From assembly GCA_039029935.1 (NCBI GenBank), contig JBCCFC010000142.1, positions 1 to 15,778 of the forward strand: 15,778 nucleotides of DNA. The letters run 5' to 3'. The DNA is from G039029935 sp039029935. GTDB lineage: Bacteria > Chloroflexota > Anaerolineae > Caldilineales > Caldilineaceae. Position numbers and translations under genes: made by a program. Of the stretch, positions 15,601 to 15,778 are shown in pieces. Below the pieces are notes generated by a model. It worked only from the letters and a program-made list of their open reading frames with translations, was not told the DNA's origin and made no database searches. Numbering within the stretch: the stretch's first letter is position 1; every line of letters starts with the position of its first letter.

Positions 15601-15778
15601 AGATGCGCTTGGGAAAGCCTTGGATACCTACATTGAAGATGGCAATGTTCATGAACGGAAACAAGAAATCCACCAAATACGTTTGCAAACACAAATTTAT
15701 GACTCTGGTGACTATCGGCTTGATCATCAAGAAGACATGTATATTGACTTGATTGGATTTGCAAAAGCCCTAAGCGAA
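12629..15778 (+). CDS. LRR-fn3 protein with Thr/Pro stalk and C11 clostripain-like peptidase domain, partial
   Basis: An open frame of 1050 codons that runs off the right edge; numbering is from the ATG at 12629. Another ATG lies at 12638, and neither has a ribosome site or a signal peptide, which sits in another frame just upstream. Residues 15-65 form an LRR cap of the gene 2 type (ECEALVKIYQKTGG, PCEWVGVTC). About 21 LRRs of 23 residues follow (70-573), with an insert near the second last. An fn3 domain spans about 592-688 and a Thr/Pro stalk 688-751. The rest matches peptidase C11 (clostripain family): an N-terminal strand LLIYAFGDSDLYLYL, LGHANG (H859) and DVVHFDGCSFG (C908) as the probable His-Cys dyad. 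Unlike genes 1 and 2 it has no PPC module between stalk and peptidase. The gene looks more AT-rich than its neighbours. It may be a pseudogene in this strain if the upstream frameshift is real. Confidence 0.88.
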   Translation, partial: MAIMYDQFAETSFDCTTASGIVQTECEALVKIYQKTGGAKSWDDQMNWLQTQTPCEWVGVTCNDEQPKSVVELELSNRGLRGKLPSEIGVLSQLVILSLSNNRLTGLRPEIGNLAKLERLELGRNEISSVPGELGNLQALQMLYLNNNKLKIIPDGLGNLTNVTELWLHNNNLTQIPPTIGNLINLTQLRLRSNQLTEIPSELGNLTNLTELDLGNNSFKTLPFDLANLNQLTSLSLASNQLSSIPASVETMTELKKLYLDENLLKQLPETIANLQSLEELGVSGNPFETFPIDITQLTTLQLLDVSNTGLPSIPAEIGNMTSVITLDLSRNPLKILPPEIKPLVNLEYLGLNNTQLMTLSDDIEYHGNLKVLDLSQNKLTDLPTTMNNLQLLRTVHISANQLSTLPDAIGSLWNLKTLNLSNNQLTDMTEVLELTELESLILRGNQIEFIPQEIDTLTALQTLDLTDNMLENVPDTIGNLTSLQQLYLGHNKLRGEGVPSHLGNLNQLEELELNGNLLHCGYQLDTGVGMGHTSRTQEQSIQYLPVTISELTGLTNLSLDYNCIDPEDTNASLVQFFDSMSSAWADTQTVPPRNLDIAYSVDHSFRLSWFSELFAGEEGHYEIYVTDELHAQVDKPDIDNTHIVTEVLPNTVFYIRMRSYTFAHEHQKNHVWTRFSKDIHWTPDPNSTPNTPAPTSTPTTSSTPTTTSTASPIPTSTPVPTSTPTSTATSIPTFTSEPTITPTPTLLPSLGIERTLLIYAFGDSDLYLYLGDHFNNSMLSRLQQLQGVPMSNVNVVVLLDGPEIGDAAYYTLSEFGEWGVQPMGELRMDDGETLKSFLEWGFDAYPHSGYYVLSILGHANGVKGLGPDLSSNIDPNISLLSPSEIREAIQSASTEERHLDVVHFDGCSFGLLENTSIVDGLADYVIASPNTGWGIFAYDQYRAIAGESGIPKEYAEKTAKHYADTLDEDDYPFTISVFDMTWYDEMTSTVDALGKALDTYIEDGNVHERKQEIHQIRLQTQIYDSGDYRLDHQEDMYIDLIGFAKALSE
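14690..14881 (+). repeat. Short Thr/Pro/Ser stalk of gene 3
   Basis: About 64 residues of mostly P, T and S (STPTTSST-like) connect the fn3 domain to the C11 domain. It is far shorter than the stalks of gene 1 (about 195) and gene 2 (about 256). Confidence 0.85.

Noticed and set aside
1..15778. tRNA, rRNA, riboswitch, transposase or phage genes
   Set aside because: I found no cloverleaf, rRNA-like segment, known riboswitch core or mobile-element gene on either strand by reading.

Overview
The window looks like part of a chromosome of a Gram-positive-type or monoderm-like filamentous bacterium, most probably a member of the Chloroflexota. This is inferred from the very large secreted proteins, the long Thr/Pro 'PTSTPT' stalks, the PPC-like plus Ig-like C-terminal modules, and the shared C-terminal tail VYLPVVSR, which resembles tails I associate with exported Chloroflexota proteins. 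No housekeeping or RNA gene is present to test the assignment. All genes are on the plus strand.

Layout: positions 1-210 hold three copies of a 77-bp tandem repeat, each able to form a hairpin. Gene 1 (337-7464, 2375 aa) is a secreted multidomain protein with a metzincin-like zinc protease motif near residue 610, many Ig-like modules, a Thr/Pro stalk, a PPC-like module, a legumain-type (C13) cysteine peptidase domain and an Ig-like domain ending in VYLPVVSR. Gene 2 (7494-12191, 1565 aa) starts 29 nt after it and is probably co-transcribed. It carries two successive blocks of leucine-rich-repeat cap, LRRs and fn3 domain, then a Thr/Pro stalk and the same PPC-C13-Ig-VYLPVVSR end as gene 1. A 340-nt gap (12192-12531) holds 10-bp tandem repeats and a large inverted repeat. 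Gene 3 (from 12629, running off the window at 15778) has the gene 2 type of N-terminal half (cap, about 21 LRRs, fn3, Thr/Pro stalk), but its peptidase is a clostripain-type (C11) domain. Its signal peptide lies just upstream in another reading frame (12532-12645), separated by a frameshift zone that contains a perfect 18-bp palindrome.

Taken together, this is a cluster of three modular extracellular proteins, each pairing a recognition or adhesion region with a clan CD cysteine peptidase by way of a flexible stalk. Gene 2 is the hinge of the set: its N-terminal half matches gene 3 and its C-terminal half matches gene 1, which points to module exchange inside the cluster. Substrates, anchoring mode and biological role cannot be read from the sequence. 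Plausible roles are surface-attached proteolysis of prey or polymers, or processing and ligation of surface proteins.
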